DNA from: Denitrificimonas halotolerans
GTDB taxonomy: Bacteria; Pseudomonadota; Gammaproteobacteria; Pseudomonadales; Pseudomonadaceae
Direction of reading: 5' to 3'
DNA: 64,000 nucleotides
Assembly: GCF_034259425.1 (NCBI RefSeq)
Contig: NZ_JAXIVU010000006.1
Span: 1-64,000 of the forward strand
The notes beneath the pieces were generated by a model. The model was not told the DNA's origin. It worked only from the letters and a program-made list of their open reading frames with translations, and did no database searches. The position numbers were made by a program, and so were the translations under genes. Below, piece by piece: positions 33,743 to 42,279 of this stretch. The first letter of the stretch is position 1; every line of letters begins with the position of its first letter.

Positions 33743-34684
33743 ATGGTTGAGCAGCGGCCACGTATTGGAATTATTGGTACCGGTGCAATTGGTAGTTTTT
33801 ATGGCTTAATGCTCGCGCGAGCAGGTTTCGAGGTGCATTTTCTTTTGCGCACTGAGTATGCTCATGTCAAGAGAAACGGTTTGCGTCTCTATAGTGAAAT
33901 CTATGGTGAGCTGGCGTTGCCACAAGTCAATGCGTGGAATGATGTAGCACAGATGCCAAAATGTGACTGGATTTTAGTCTGTGCTAAGACAACCAGTAAT
34001 CAAGTTTTAGCACCTATTGTTCGTCAAGCTGCGGCGCCGGGCAGTAAGGTTATGCTATTACAAAATGGTTTTGCTGTTGAAGAACAGTTGCGACCATTAC
34101 TGGATCCCGCCGTTCACTTGTTGGGCGGTCTATGTTTTATATGGGTGCATCGTAGTGCCCCAGGGGTCAGTGCGCATCAGGCACAGGGGCGCATTAATCC
34201 CGGTTATCACAGCGGACCGGCAACAGCCGAACAAGGATTTGCGATTGCCCAGCAAGCTGCAGAATTATTTAGTTTAGCAGGTTTAGAGTCTAAAGCGGTT
34301 GCGGACTTGCAGGAGGCGCGTTGGCAAAAATTGGTATGGAACGTTCCTTACAATGGTTTGTCTGTATTGCTTGATAGCGATACCAAACAATTAATGACAG
34401 ATCCAAGCACACATGCTTTGGTAATGGAGTTGATGCAAGAAGTAGTGGCAGCTGCCGCCGCTTGCGGATACAAGCTACCTGAAAAAATGGTGCACGGTAT
34501 GCTTAAGTTTACTGAAAGCATGCCAGCGTATTGGCCGAGTATGTATCATGACTTTAGGGCTCATCGGCCTATGGAGTTACAAGCCATTTATCAGGCACCT
34601 ATTGATGCAGCACAGGCAGTGGGTTGTGTGATGCCGAAAACTCATATGTTGCTACAACTATTGAATCATGTATCAGCTAAATAG
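33743..34684 (+). CDS. Putative 2-dehydropantoate 2-reductase (PanE-like)
   Basis: From ATG 33743 the protein is 313 aa. The Rossmann motif IGIIGTGAIGSFYGLMLARAG lies near residue 8, and KTTSNQVLAPI and LQNGFAVEEQL carry the NADPH and substrate-binding positions. RWQKLVWNVPYNGLSVLL and ELQAIYQAPIDAA carry the C-terminal ketopantoate/arginine motifs. It reduces ketopantoate to pantoate in CoA biosynthesis, or is a paralogue with another 2-keto acid. GGGAG is 7 nt before 33743, so the upstream GTG at 33722 is rejected. Confidence 0.82.
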   Translation: MVEQRPRIGIIGTGAIGSFYGLMLARAGFEVHFLLRTEYAHVKRNGLRLYSEIYGELALPQVNAWNDVAQMPKCDWILVCAKTTSNQVLAPIVRQAAAPGSKVMLLQNGFAVEEQLRPLLDPAVHLLGGLCFIWVHRSAPGVSAHQAQGRINPGYHSGPATAEQGFAIAQQAAELFSLAGLESKAVADLQEARWQKLVWNVPYNGLSVLLDSDTKQLMTDPSTHALVMELMQEVVAAAAACGYKLPEKMVHGMLKFTESMPAYWPSMYHDFRAHRPMELQAIYQAPIDAAQAVGCVMPKTHMLLQLLNHVSAK

Positions 34685-34790
34685 TTAAGTATGGTATTAA
34701 GTGATTGAGCGTCGGGTGAAGTAGGTTTGAATTATTGGGTTAAACCGCCAAGTTCAATACATTAATGTTTAAACCAAAAGGTGATGGAAT

Positions 34791-35186
34791 ATGTCTAAAT
34801 CAATTAAAGCGTTATGTTTACTTGCAGCCTCTGTAGTGACGTCTTGGGCAATGGCAGAAGAAACGCAAACGATGCAACAAGTGCACTATCAGTGCGAGCG
34901 GGGTGTATCTGTTCCTGTGACTTACTTCAATACTGATGCTGGCGACTCTTACGCGGTGGTACAGATTGAAGGTCAACAGATTCCAATGCAGGTTGAGACC
35001 AGCGCCTCGGGAGCACGCTATGTATCGACTGATGCTGAACGCGGTTACATCTGGCACTCAAAGAGTGATTACGGTGTTTTATCTTGGCAAGCAAAGGATG
35101 CCGCTGAAAGTGCGCAAGATGTCATTATTCTACGTGATTGTACAGTTGCTAAAGAAGGTTGGTTACAGCAGCTAAAGAACTTGTAA
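34791..35186 (+). CDS. MliC-type periplasmic lysozyme inhibitor
   Basis: The 131-aa protein has a signal peptide (about residues 1-22, WAMAEE) followed by the MliC fold: VHYQCERGVSVPVTY with Cys near 34, then the conserved ETSASGARYVSTD loop that plugs the lysozyme active site, and the Cys in LRDCTVA. MliC proteins protect cells from c-type lysozyme. It lacks a lipobox, so it may be soluble. A short non-conserved C-terminus follows. Ribosome site present (GTGATGG). Confidence 0.82.
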   Translation: MSKSIKALCLLAASVVTSWAMAEETQTMQQVHYQCERGVSVPVTYFNTDAGDSYAVVQIEGQQIPMQVETSASGARYVSTDAERGYIWHSKSDYGVLSWQAKDAAESAQDVIILRDCTVAKEGWLQQLKNL

Positions 35187-35208
35187 GAGGATACTAGGGT
35201 TTATTCAG

Positions 35209-35243
35209 CGTAACAGGTAAAATGCTTTTTTTTACCTGTTACG
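35209..35243. terminator. Perfect 13-bp hairpin between the MliC-like gene and ttcA
   Basis: CGTAACAGGTAAA and TTTACCTGTTACG flank a 9-nt loop containing TTTTT. It sits 22 bp after one stop and 9 bp before the ttcA start. It could end the first transcript or fold over the ttcA ribosome-binding region; no U-tract follows on the plus strand. Confidence 0.6.
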
Positions 35244-35252
35244 GATCCTCTC

Positions 35253-36077
35253 ATGCGTACGATGTCAGTCAATCAGAAGAAATTACAGAAACGTTTACAG
35301 CGCCAAGCGGGAGAAGCTGTAACTGATTTCAATATGATCGAAGATGGCGATAAAGTCATGGTGTGCTTGTCCGGTGGTAAAGACAGCTATGCTATGTTGG
35401 ATATGTTGTTACACCTACAGAAAGTGGCGCCCATCCAGTTTTCTTTAGTCGCGGTGAATATGGATCAAAAACAGCCTGGATTTCCAGAGCATGTGCTGCC
35501 AACTTATCTGGAAGCTTTAGGTGTCGAATACCACATTATCGAAAAAGATACCTATTCGGTTGTTAAAGAAAAAGTCCCTGAAGGTAAAACAACCTGTTCT
35601 TTATGCTCACGTTTACGCCGCGGCACTTTGTATACCTTTGCTGATGAGATTGGTGCTACCAAAATGGCATTGGGTCATCACCGTGATGATATTTTAGAAA
35701 CGTTTTTCTTGAATATGTTCTTTGGTGGAACGCTGAAAGCCATGCCGCCTAAGCTGTTATCAGATGACGGCCGCAATGTGGTCATTCGTCCTTTAGCGTA
35801 TTGTAAAGAAAGTGACATTGCCAAGTATGCGGAGCTTCAGGAGTTTCCCATTATTCCTTGTAATCTGTGTGGTTCGCAGGAAAACTTACAGCGCCAAATT
35901 GTGAAGGGGATGCTGCAGGAGTGGGAGCAAAAAACACCGGGTCGCTTAGATATTATGTTCCGTGCTTTACAAAATGTAGCACCATCACAGTTAGCGGATC
36001 GTAATTTATTTGATTTTGAGAGTTTATCCATTGATAACCATGCCCAACCTCGATTTTTAGATGTCATGAGTTTGTAA
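35253..36077 (+). CDS. ttcA: tRNA 2-thiocytidine(32) synthetase
   Basis: The 274-aa protein has the PP-loop motif SGGKDS (residues 40-45) and two CxxC cysteine pairs, TTCSLCSRL and IPCNLCGSQE. These bind the [4Fe-4S] cluster needed to sulfurate cytidine 32 of tRNAs. KMALGHHRDDILETFFLNMFFGG and MPPKLLSDDGRNVVIRPLAY are diagnostic of TtcA. Start choice between ATG 35253 and 35262 is open; both leave the motifs intact. Length is normal. Its 5' end lies directly behind a strong hairpin. Confidence 0.94.
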   Translation: MRTMSVNQKKLQKRLQRQAGEAVTDFNMIEDGDKVMVCLSGGKDSYAMLDMLLHLQKVAPIQFSLVAVNMDQKQPGFPEHVLPTYLEALGVEYHIIEKDTYSVVKEKVPEGKTTCSLCSRLRRGTLYTFADEIGATKMALGHHRDDILETFFLNMFFGGTLKAMPPKLLSDDGRNVVIRPLAYCKESDIAKYAELQEFPIIPCNLCGSQENLQRQIVKGMLQEWEQKTPGRLDIMFRALQNVAPSQLADRNLFDFESLSIDNHAQPRFLDVMSL

Positions 36078-36172
36078 AGTTCGATATTTAAATTCTGTTT
36101 GATAGTGCGTTGATATATGGCTTTGAGCAGTAGGAAATTGCGTATGGAGTCGATTGTACACTCAGTGCAGTG

Positions 36173-36189
36173 GGTTCAGCCCCTGTTCA
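36173..36189 (+). promoter_or_regulatory. PhoP box upstream of phoP
   Basis: GGTTCA-GCCCC-TGTTCA is a direct repeat with an 11-bp period, matching the (T/G)GTTNA-N5-(T/G)GTTNA format of PhoP sites. It lies about 104 bp before the phoP start and just upstream of an AT-rich candidate -10 (TACAAT near 36211). It suggests autoregulation. Confidence 0.65.
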
Positions 36190-36292
36190 GATGGTTTTTG
36201 GCAATATAGGTACAATATCGTGCAAAGATTAGATAGTAGGATGCTTTTGCTTGCTATCTAGTCAGCTAACCATCACTCAAAGAGGGTCATCT

Positions 36293-36970
36293 ATGAAGGT
36301 ATTAGTCGTTGAAGATGAGGCGTTGTTGCGTCACCACCTTTTAACACGGCTAGGAGAGGATGGTCATGTGGTTGATGCGGTAGCTGATGCAGAGGAAGCG
36401 CTGTATCGAGTGGCGGAATACAACCATGATTTAGCCATTGTGGACCTCGGTTTGCCAGGGATGAGTGGTCTCGAGTTAATCAGGACATTGCGTGAGCAGG
36501 GTAAACACTTTCCAATTTTAATTTTAACCGCTCGAGGCAATTGGCAAGATAAAGTTGAAGGTTTGGCTGCTGGCGCTGATGATTACGTGGTGAAGCCTTT
36601 TCAGTTTGAAGAGCTTGAGGCACGTTTAAATGCACTGTTGCGTCGTTCATCAGGCTTTGTACAGTCCACCATTGAAGCCGGTCCTTTGTCCCTGGATTTG
36701 AACCGTAAGCAAGCATTTTTAAATGATGTACCCTTAGCGTTAACAGCTTATGAGTATCGGATTTTAGAGTACTTAATGCGTCATCATCAACAGGTGGTTT
36801 CTAAGGATCGTCTCATTGAGCAGCTTTACCCTGATGATGAGGAGCGTGATCCTAATGTGATCGAGGTTTTAGTAGGGCGTTTGCGGCGCAAGTTAGAAGG
36901 TGATGCAGGATTTAAACCTATTGAAACAGTGCGTGGGCAAGGCTATTTGTTTGTTGAGGCTTGCCGTTAA
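36293..36970 (+). CDS. phoP: Response regulator PhoP
   Basis: From ATG 36293 the protein is 225 aa. The receiver domain has the acidic pair E7/D8 and phospho-acceptor D51 (VDLGLPGMSG), and an OmpR-type winged helix follows. It closely matches my recollection of Pseudomonas PhoP, including DDEERDPNVIEVLVGRLRRK. It responds through PhoQ to low Mg2+ and cationic peptides in relatives. AGAGGGTC precedes the ATG; the in-frame start at 36251 adds non-family residues. phoQ follows after 23 bp. The oprH gene found upstream in P. aeruginosa is absent here. Confidence 0.92.
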   Translation: MKVLVVEDEALLRHHLLTRLGEDGHVVDAVADAEEALYRVAEYNHDLAIVDLGLPGMSGLELIRTLREQGKHFPILILTARGNWQDKVEGLAAGADDYVVKPFQFEELEARLNALLRRSSGFVQSTIEAGPLSLDLNRKQAFLNDVPLALTAYEYRILEYLMRHHQQVVSKDRLIEQLYPDDEERDPNVIEVLVGRLRRKLEGDAGFKPIETVRGQGYLFVEACR

Positions 36971-36993
36971 ATGCTTCGACTATAGGCGCGTTT

Positions 36994-38355
36994 ATGCGTA
37001 AAAGTAATCGTTCCTCTTCCCTGCGTGTGCGCTTAATGCTCGGTGCAGCTGTCACTGTGCTCTTATTTATTCTCGCTTTATTTCCGGCTTTGCGCCAAGT
37101 TTTTACTACAGCGTTAGAAGAGTCCATAGAGCAACGTTTGGCCGCAGATGCTAGTGCGCTTATTTCTGCAGCACAGATCATTGATGGACAGTTGCATATG
37201 CCGGCCAAGCTGCCCGATGAAGAGTTTGATCTGTTACCAGCCCGACAACTTGGCTTTATTTATAATGATCAAGGTGTGCTCTTATGGCGTTCGCGTAATC
37301 TGAGTAATGTGGTCATCAACTATAAACCGAAGTATGACGGCTATGGCCATGATTTCTTAAGGACTAAGGGGGTTGATGGGCGTGAGTTCTTTGTTTATGA
37401 CGTTGAGGTGGACTTACTAAGAGGGCAGAGAGCGGCTTTTAGTATCGTGACGATGCAGCCGGTTAGTGATTATAAAACGATGTATGACAGCTTGCGCCGT
37501 CAACTTTATATCTGGCTTGGTTTTGCTTTATTGCTTTTGTTGGGCTTTTTGTGGCTTGGTTTAGGTTGGGGGATTCGTAGTTTACGCAGTTTAAGCGCCG
37601 AGCTGGATGATGTAGAGGAAGGTCGACGTGATAGTTTAAGTGATGATCATCCACGAGAGCTGTTACGTTTAACTCGATCTTTAAACCGCCTGTTGGAAAG
37701 CGAGCGTCAACAAAGTGAGCGCTACAGACATTCTTTAGATGATTTAGCGCACAGTTTAAAAACACCACTGGCAGTATTGCAGGGTGTAGGTGAGGTACTT
37801 TCGACTCAGGCAGATAACGCTGAGCAAGCGCGAACTTTACAAGGGCAAGTCAATCGTATGAGTCAGCAGATCAGTTATCAGCTGCAAAGGGCTAGTTTAC
37901 GTAAAAGTGGCTTGCTGCGTTATCAAGTGAAACTTAAACCGCTATTAGGGAGCTTGCTTGAAGCTTTAGATAAGGTTTATCGGGATAAGCAAGTTAAAGT
38001 TACGCAAGCTTTTGCTGCTGAATTACGTGTGCCGGTAGAGCAAGGTGCTTTGCTCGAGTTGATGGGTAATATTTTAGAAAATGCATATCGCTTATGTTTG
38101 GGTAAGGTGCGAATCAGCGCACGACTGAGTAAAACTGACTGTGAATTGATCATTGAAGATGATGGTCCTGGTGTGCCAACGCACCAACGAGATCGGATTC
38201 TAAAGCGGGGAGAACGTTTAGACACTCAGTATCCTGGGCAAGGGATTGGTACAGCAGTTGTTAAGGATATCATTGATAGTTATAACGGCCAGTTGTTCGT
38301 TGAAGAGTCTGAGCTGGGTGGTGCGCAGTTTAGGATTCTTTTTCCGCTGAATTAG
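36994..38355 (+). CDS. phoQ: Sensor histidine kinase PhoQ
   Basis: From ATG 36994 the protein is 453 aa. Two transmembrane helices (about residues 12-32 and 170-195) border a periplasmic sensor domain. A HAMP-like linker, the H-box LDDLAHSLKTPLAVLQG, the N-box MGNILENAYRLC and GQGIGTAVVKDIIDSY follow. The domain order, size and phoP context fit PhoQ. The alternative start at 36961 overlaps phoP and has no ribosome site. Confidence 0.88.
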   Translation: MRKSNRSSSLRVRLMLGAAVTVLLFILALFPALRQVFTTALEESIEQRLAADASALISAAQIIDGQLHMPAKLPDEEFDLLPARQLGFIYNDQGVLLWRSRNLSNVVINYKPKYDGYGHDFLRTKGVDGREFFVYDVEVDLLRGQRAAFSIVTMQPVSDYKTMYDSLRRQLYIWLGFALLLLLGFLWLGLGWGIRSLRSLSAELDDVEEGRRDSLSDDHPRELLRLTRSLNRLLESERQQSERYRHSLDDLAHSLKTPLAVLQGVGEVLSTQADNAEQARTLQGQVNRMSQQISYQLQRASLRKSGLLRYQVKLKPLLGSLLEALDKVYRDKQVKVTQAFAAELRVPVEQGALLELMGNILENAYRLCLGKVRISARLSKTDCELIIEDDGPGVPTHQRDRILKRGERLDTQYPGQGIGTAVVKDIIDSYNGQLFVEESELGGAQFRILFPLN

Positions 38356-38360
38356 GCGTT

Positions 38361-38858
38361 TTAGCACTGGACCTGCTGTTTACTATAGATCAAGGGTGTT
38401 TGACACTGACGACAGAGGTAATGCATGCCTTTCTTAATACGAGCGTGCCGTTGGCCGCTGAGAGCAAAGGGCTCGCGCTCAGGACAGCTACAATGGTAGA
38501 GGTAATGCGTACGTTTTGAGTGTTGTACTGGATAGTTATGGCAGCGCTGTGCGGGAAGTTGATAGACTTTTGCCATGATTGCTTGCCACTCATGACCATG
38601 GGCTCGGATATGCTTACCATACACTTGATAGGCCACCATGTGGGCGACTTCATGAGCAACGGTGTGCAGTAAAAAATGTTCCAAATTTTCTTGATATAAC
38701 TGAGGGTTAAAGCGAAGGCGGTTCTCGCAAATGTGTGCAACTCCGGCTTTTTTTCCGCGCAATTGGAAGCTAATGGTGGGGCGTTTAAACGCACGTTGGA
38801 AATAGTTTTCTGCCGCTTGGTAGCATGCTTCAACACGCGCTTGAAGTAAGTCTGGCAT
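38361..38858 (-). CDS. sprT: SprT-like zinc metallopeptidase-domain protein
   Basis: The 165-aa protein has the HExxH zinc site in HTVAHEVAHMVAYQVYG and the downstream third ligand region HGHEWQ. A C-terminal zinc-ribbon-like part with Cys pairs follows (YHCSC near 120 and YLCRQCQ near 150). SprT proteins resemble the SPRTN protease domain; the bacterial function is poorly defined. It is convergent with phoQ, only 5 bp apart, so the two transcripts must overlap. Confidence 0.88.
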   Translation of the reverse strand: MPDLLQARVEACYQAAENYFQRAFKRPTISFQLRGKKAGVAHICENRLRFNPQLYQENLEHFLLHTVAHEVAHMVAYQVYGKHIRAHGHEWQAIMAKVYQLPAQRCHNYPVQHSKRTHYLYHCSCPEREPFALSGQRHARIKKGMHYLCRQCQTPLIYSKQQVQC

Positions 38859-39058
38859 GGCTCAATGAGTGCTAGGAGAATGAGGGATATTATAAATAAT
38901 TTATCTTAACATTTTTATCTAGGCTTCTGCTGCTGAAGTTGGAGAAGTATTTTTATTGAGCAAAGTGCTTAGGTCAAACGATATCAAGTGAAAAATGAAC
39001 GGTTCAAAGGTAAGATGCTGAGCTTTCTTTGTGCCTACAGACTTATAAGCGGGAAATT

Positions 39059-39892
39059 ATGGATATTTGGTTGGCTTTACAAGCATTTATTTTAGGGGTG
39101 GTTGAAGGGTTAACGGAGTTTTTACCTGTATCAAGTACTGGGCACCAAATCATTGTTGCTGATGCAATTGATTTTGGTGGTCAGCGCGCTAAAGCCTTTA
39201 ACATTATTATTCAGCTCGGTGCGATTTTAGCAGTGATGTGGGAATACCGTCGTAAAATTGCAGAAATTGTTGTGGGATTGCCTCGAGAACAGTCTGCGCA
39301 ACGTTTTACGGTGAACTTATTAGTGGCATTTTTTCCAGCAGTGATCTTAGGTTTAAGCTTTGCTGATTTAATTGAGCAGTGGTTGTTTAACCCTATTACT
39401 GTTGCTACAGCTTTGGTCACTGGTGGTTTGATTATGCTTTGGGCGGAAAAACGCAAGCATAAAGTTGCCGCGCAGACGGTTGATGATGTGACTTGGAAGC
39501 AAGCGTTAAAGATTGGTTGTGCTCAATGTTTAGCTTTAATACCTGGTACTTCACGTTCAGCCTCCACCATTATTGGAGGGTTATATTTTGGCTTATCCCG
39601 TAAGGCTGCTACAGAGTTCTCTTTCTTTTTAGCCATGCCTACCATGGTAGGTGCCACAGTCTATTCTGTTTACAAACACCGTGAGTTATTTGCTGGCGGT
39701 GAAGATGTCTGGGTGTTTGTTATTGGCTTTGTAACCTCCTTTATTTTTGCGATGTTGGCTGTGCGTGCGCTATTGAAGTTTATTGCTAATAATAGTTATG
39801 CGGTGTTCGCTTGGTACCGTATTGCTTTTGGTTTATTGATTTTAGCAACATGGCAGCTGGGCTTTATTGATTGGACTTCTATTGGTGAGTAA
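39059..39892 (+). CDS. uppP: Undecaprenyl-diphosphate phosphatase (bacitracin resistance)
   Basis: From ATG 39059 the protein is 277 aa with about eight membrane helices. The catalytic blocks are GVVEGLTEFLPVSSTGH (N-terminal) and PGTSRSASTIIGGLYFGLSRKAATEFSF (C-terminal). It recycles the lipid carrier for peptidoglycan and other polymers by removing a phosphate from C55-PP. An upstream in-frame start at 39029 is not supported by any motif. Regular BacA length. Confidence 0.95.
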   Translation: MDIWLALQAFILGVVEGLTEFLPVSSTGHQIIVADAIDFGGQRAKAFNIIIQLGAILAVMWEYRRKIAEIVVGLPREQSAQRFTVNLLVAFFPAVILGLSFADLIEQWLFNPITVATALVTGGLIMLWAEKRKHKVAAQTVDDVTWKQALKIGCAQCLALIPGTSRSASTIIGGLYFGLSRKAATEFSFFLAMPTMVGATVYSVYKHRELFAGGEDVWVFVIGFVTSFIFAMLAVRALLKFIANNSYAVFAWYRIAFGLLILATWQLGFIDWTSIGE

Positions 39893-39980
39893 GAGTGTGG
39901 TTGCTTGCCGTTGTGTTAGCGTAAGGCGAAGATCAAGTACGACGGCTATTGCTTTTAAGGTGTCCATTGTGCGCATTGAC

Positions 39981-40012
39981 TTGACAGTAAATGCGTTTAA
40001 AACGTATGTTTG
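39981..40012 (+). promoter_or_regulatory. psrA promoter with overlapping PsrA-type operator
   Basis: TTGACA (39981-39986) and TATGTT (40005-40010), spaced 18 bp, form a sigma-70-like promoter. AAAC-GTAT-GTTTG (40000-40012) overlaps the -10 and matches the published PsrA pattern (G/C)AAAC-N2-4-GTTT(G/C) except at its first base (A). Autorepression is thus likely. Confidence 0.65.
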
Positions 40013-40040
40013 AACACCTTTATTTCAATGTGGAATAGAT

Positions 40041-40721
40041 ATGGCCCAGTTAGATACTGTTGAGCGTATTTTAGATGCGGCAGAGGCCCTGTTTGCCGAT
40101 AAGGGCTTTGCAGAAACTTCGTTGCGACTGATCACCAGTAAAGCAGGGGTGAATTTGGCTGCGGTAAACTATCACTTTGGTTCGAAAAAATCTTTAATTC
40201 AAGCTGTTTTTTCTAGGTTTTTAGAGCCGTTGTGCTTAAGTTTAGATGCTCAGTTGGATCGTTATGAGGCAGAAGGACAAGTTGATCTTAGTGTTGAGGA
40301 TCTGCTGAATTTATTGGTTGAGCAGGTGTTAACTATTGAGCCGCGCAGTGGTAATGATTTATCCATTTTTATGCGCTTGTTAGGTTTAGCTTTCAGTCAA
40401 AGCCAAGGGCACTTACGTCGTTATCTAAATGAAATGTATGGCAAAGTATTCCAGCGTTATATGCTTTTATTGCATCAGGCTGCACCTGAAATCTGCCCTG
40501 TAGAAATGTTTTGGCGTGTGCACTTTATGATGGGGGCCGCAGCTTTTACGATGTCAGGCATTAAGGCCTTGCGTGCCATTGTTGAGGATGAGTACGATGT
40601 GCACATGAGCACTGAGCAAGTGTTGCGATTAATGGTACCGGTACTAGCGGCGGGTGTGCGCACAGAGAGCGTGATCGAAAGTGTAGGTACGCAGCCAGTA
40701 ATTAAAAAAACGATGGCTTAA
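40041..40721 (+). CDS. psrA: TetR-family regulator PsrA
   Basis: The 226-aa protein has the N-terminal TetR helix-turn-helix (VERILDAAEALFADKGFAETSLRLITSKAGVNLAAVNYHFGSKK, residues about 6-50). Its ligand domain matches Pseudomonas PsrA (DLSIFMRLLGLAFSQSQGHLRRYL and MGAAAFTMSGIKALRAI). PsrA senses long-chain fatty acids and controls beta-oxidation genes and rpoS in Pseudomonas. It could also regulate the acyl-CoA operon at 19.9 kb, but no matching site was seen there. Start ATG 40041 is clear. Confidence 0.93.
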   Translation: MAQLDTVERILDAAEALFADKGFAETSLRLITSKAGVNLAAVNYHFGSKKSLIQAVFSRFLEPLCLSLDAQLDRYEAEGQVDLSVEDLLNLLVEQVLTIEPRSGNDLSIFMRLLGLAFSQSQGHLRRYLNEMYGKVFQRYMLLLHQAAPEICPVEMFWRVHFMMGAAAFTMSGIKALRAIVEDEYDVHMSTEQVLRLMVPVLAAGVRTESVIESVGTQPVIKKTMA

Positions 40722-40742
40722 TTTATTAAGCGTGGTGAAGCA

Positions 40743-41285
40743 ATGATTGATTATCTGCATGTCTCTATTGCAGAACAGCGCCTGTATGCCTTTTCTGAGC
40801 AGCAACTGCAAGGAATCTATACCGTTTCTACAGCGCTTAATGGACCGGGCGAAAAGAACGGTAGCGGTTGTACACCGCGTGGACGACATTATGTTCGTGC
40901 CAAAATAGGTACAGATTTGCCGGCGATGGCGGTACTGCGCGGACGTCGGTGGACTGGCGAAATTTGGACCCCAGAACTGCATCAAGCATACCCAGAGCGT
41001 GACTGGATTTTAAGTCGTATTCTGTGGCTTAGCGGCTGTGAGCTCGGGCGTAATCGGTTGGGTTCTACTGATACCTTCCGACGGTATATTTATATTCATG
41101 GCACGGCCGATGAGCACTTACTGGGTCAAGCTTGCTCACATGGCTGTATACGTATGGCTAATCAAGATTTAATTGAGCTTTATATACAGCTAGGGGATGC
41201 TTGCCCTGTGGATATCAGTGTAGATGCTACTCAAGCACAAATTATGCAGGCAGCCATTAAGGAATCATCATGCAAGGCTCGTTGA
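40743..41285 (+). CDS. L,D-transpeptidase-fold (YkuD) protein
   Basis: The 180-aa protein has the YkuD catalytic block IHGTADEHLLGQACSHGCIRMANQD, with the Cys in SHGCIRM and the preceding His. TPRGRHYVRAKIG is the usual upstream segment. No signal peptide is visible, so it may be cytoplasmic and act on released muropeptides rather than on the wall. nagZ starts 16 bp before its end, supporting a link to cell-wall recycling. The 21-bp gap to psrA suggests a joint transcript. Confidence 0.85.
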   Translation: MIDYLHVSIAEQRLYAFSEQQLQGIYTVSTALNGPGEKNGSGCTPRGRHYVRAKIGTDLPAMAVLRGRRWTGEIWTPELHQAYPERDWILSRILWLSGCELGRNRLGSTDTFRRYIYIHGTADEHLLGQACSHGCIRMANQDLIELYIQLGDACPVDISVDATQAQIMQAAIKESSCKAR

Positions 41286-42268
41286 TGCTAGATATTGGCG
41301 GTACTTATTTAACAGCAGAAGACCGCCAGTTGTTACGCCAACCCCAAGTCTGTGGGGTGATTTTATTTGCTAGAAATATTGAACATCCAAAACAAGTGCG
41401 TGAGTTATGTCGTACCATTCGAGCGGTGCGCAGTGATTTGTTGATTGGTGTTGATCAAGAAGGTGGGCGTGTACAGCGCTTGCGGCAAGGTTTTGTGCAA
41501 CTCCCAGCTATGGGGCTGCTACAAAGTGCGCTCAACCCTGTGCAGTTAGCTGAGGATTGTGGATGGCTTATGGCTTGGGAAGTTTTAGCTATGGGCATTG
41601 ATTTCAGTTTTGCTCCAGTTTTGGATGTGGATCATGGTCGCAGTAGCGTTATTGGTTTGCGTTCTTTTGGTAAAGATCCAACAATTATAGAAAGTTTAGC
41701 AGGGGCTTTTTTAAAGGGGATGCGAGCTGCAGGCATGCCAGCTGTAGGCAAGCACTTCCCTGGACATGGTTGGGTTGAGGCAGACTCGCACGTAGCAATT
41801 CCGGTGGATGAGCGCAGTTTGGCGGAGATTCGCCGTGCAGACTTGTTGCCGTTTAAGAATTTGCAACATCAATTGGCCGGTATGATGCCTGCCCATGTGA
41901 TTTATTCGCAGGTTGATGCTGCGCCTGCAGGTTTTTCAAAAGTTTGGCTGCAAGATATTTTACGCAATGAATTAAACTACCAAGGTGTGCTGTTTAGCGA
42001 TGATTTATCGATGGCGGGAGCACAGGTTGCTGGTAATGCTGCACAAAGGGTTCTGGCAGCACTTACCGCTGGCTGTAATGTTGGGTTATTATGCAACGAT
42101 CGAGCGGCCGCAGAGCAAGGGTTAGTAGCCTTACAAAATGAATGTGTCATACCTTGTTCACAATTAAATGTTATGTATGGGCAATATATAGCGCAGCATG
42201 ACTTTCAACAGCATCCGCGCTGGCAAACTGCGCGACAGGCGCTCAATGCGTTAATAACCAACAATTAA
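41270..42268 (+). CDS. nagZ: Beta-N-acetylhexosaminidase of peptidoglycan recycling
   Basis: The 332-aa GH3 enzyme has AVGKHFPGHGWVEADSHVAIP, the family K-H-F/I-P-G-H-G signature, with the D/H pair used in catalysis, and GVDQEGGRVQRL near residue 63. SDDLSMAG holds the nucleophile Asp. It removes GlcNAc from 1,6-anhydro-muropeptides in the cytoplasm, which feeds AmpC-induction signals. It overlaps the transpeptidase gene by 16 bp and is 11 bp upstream of the next gene. Confidence 0.95.
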   Translation: MQGSLMLDIGGTYLTAEDRQLLRQPQVCGVILFARNIEHPKQVRELCRTIRAVRSDLLIGVDQEGGRVQRLRQGFVQLPAMGLLQSALNPVQLAEDCGWLMAWEVLAMGIDFSFAPVLDVDHGRSSVIGLRSFGKDPTIIESLAGAFLKGMRAAGMPAVGKHFPGHGWVEADSHVAIPVDERSLAEIRRADLLPFKNLQHQLAGMMPAHVIYSQVDAAPAGFSKVWLQDILRNELNYQGVLFSDDLSMAGAQVAGNAAQRVLAALTAGCNVGLLCNDRAAAEQGLVALQNECVIPCSQLNVMYGQYIAQHDFQQHPRWQTARQALNALITNN

Positions 42269-42279
42269 GAGGTGGTAAA

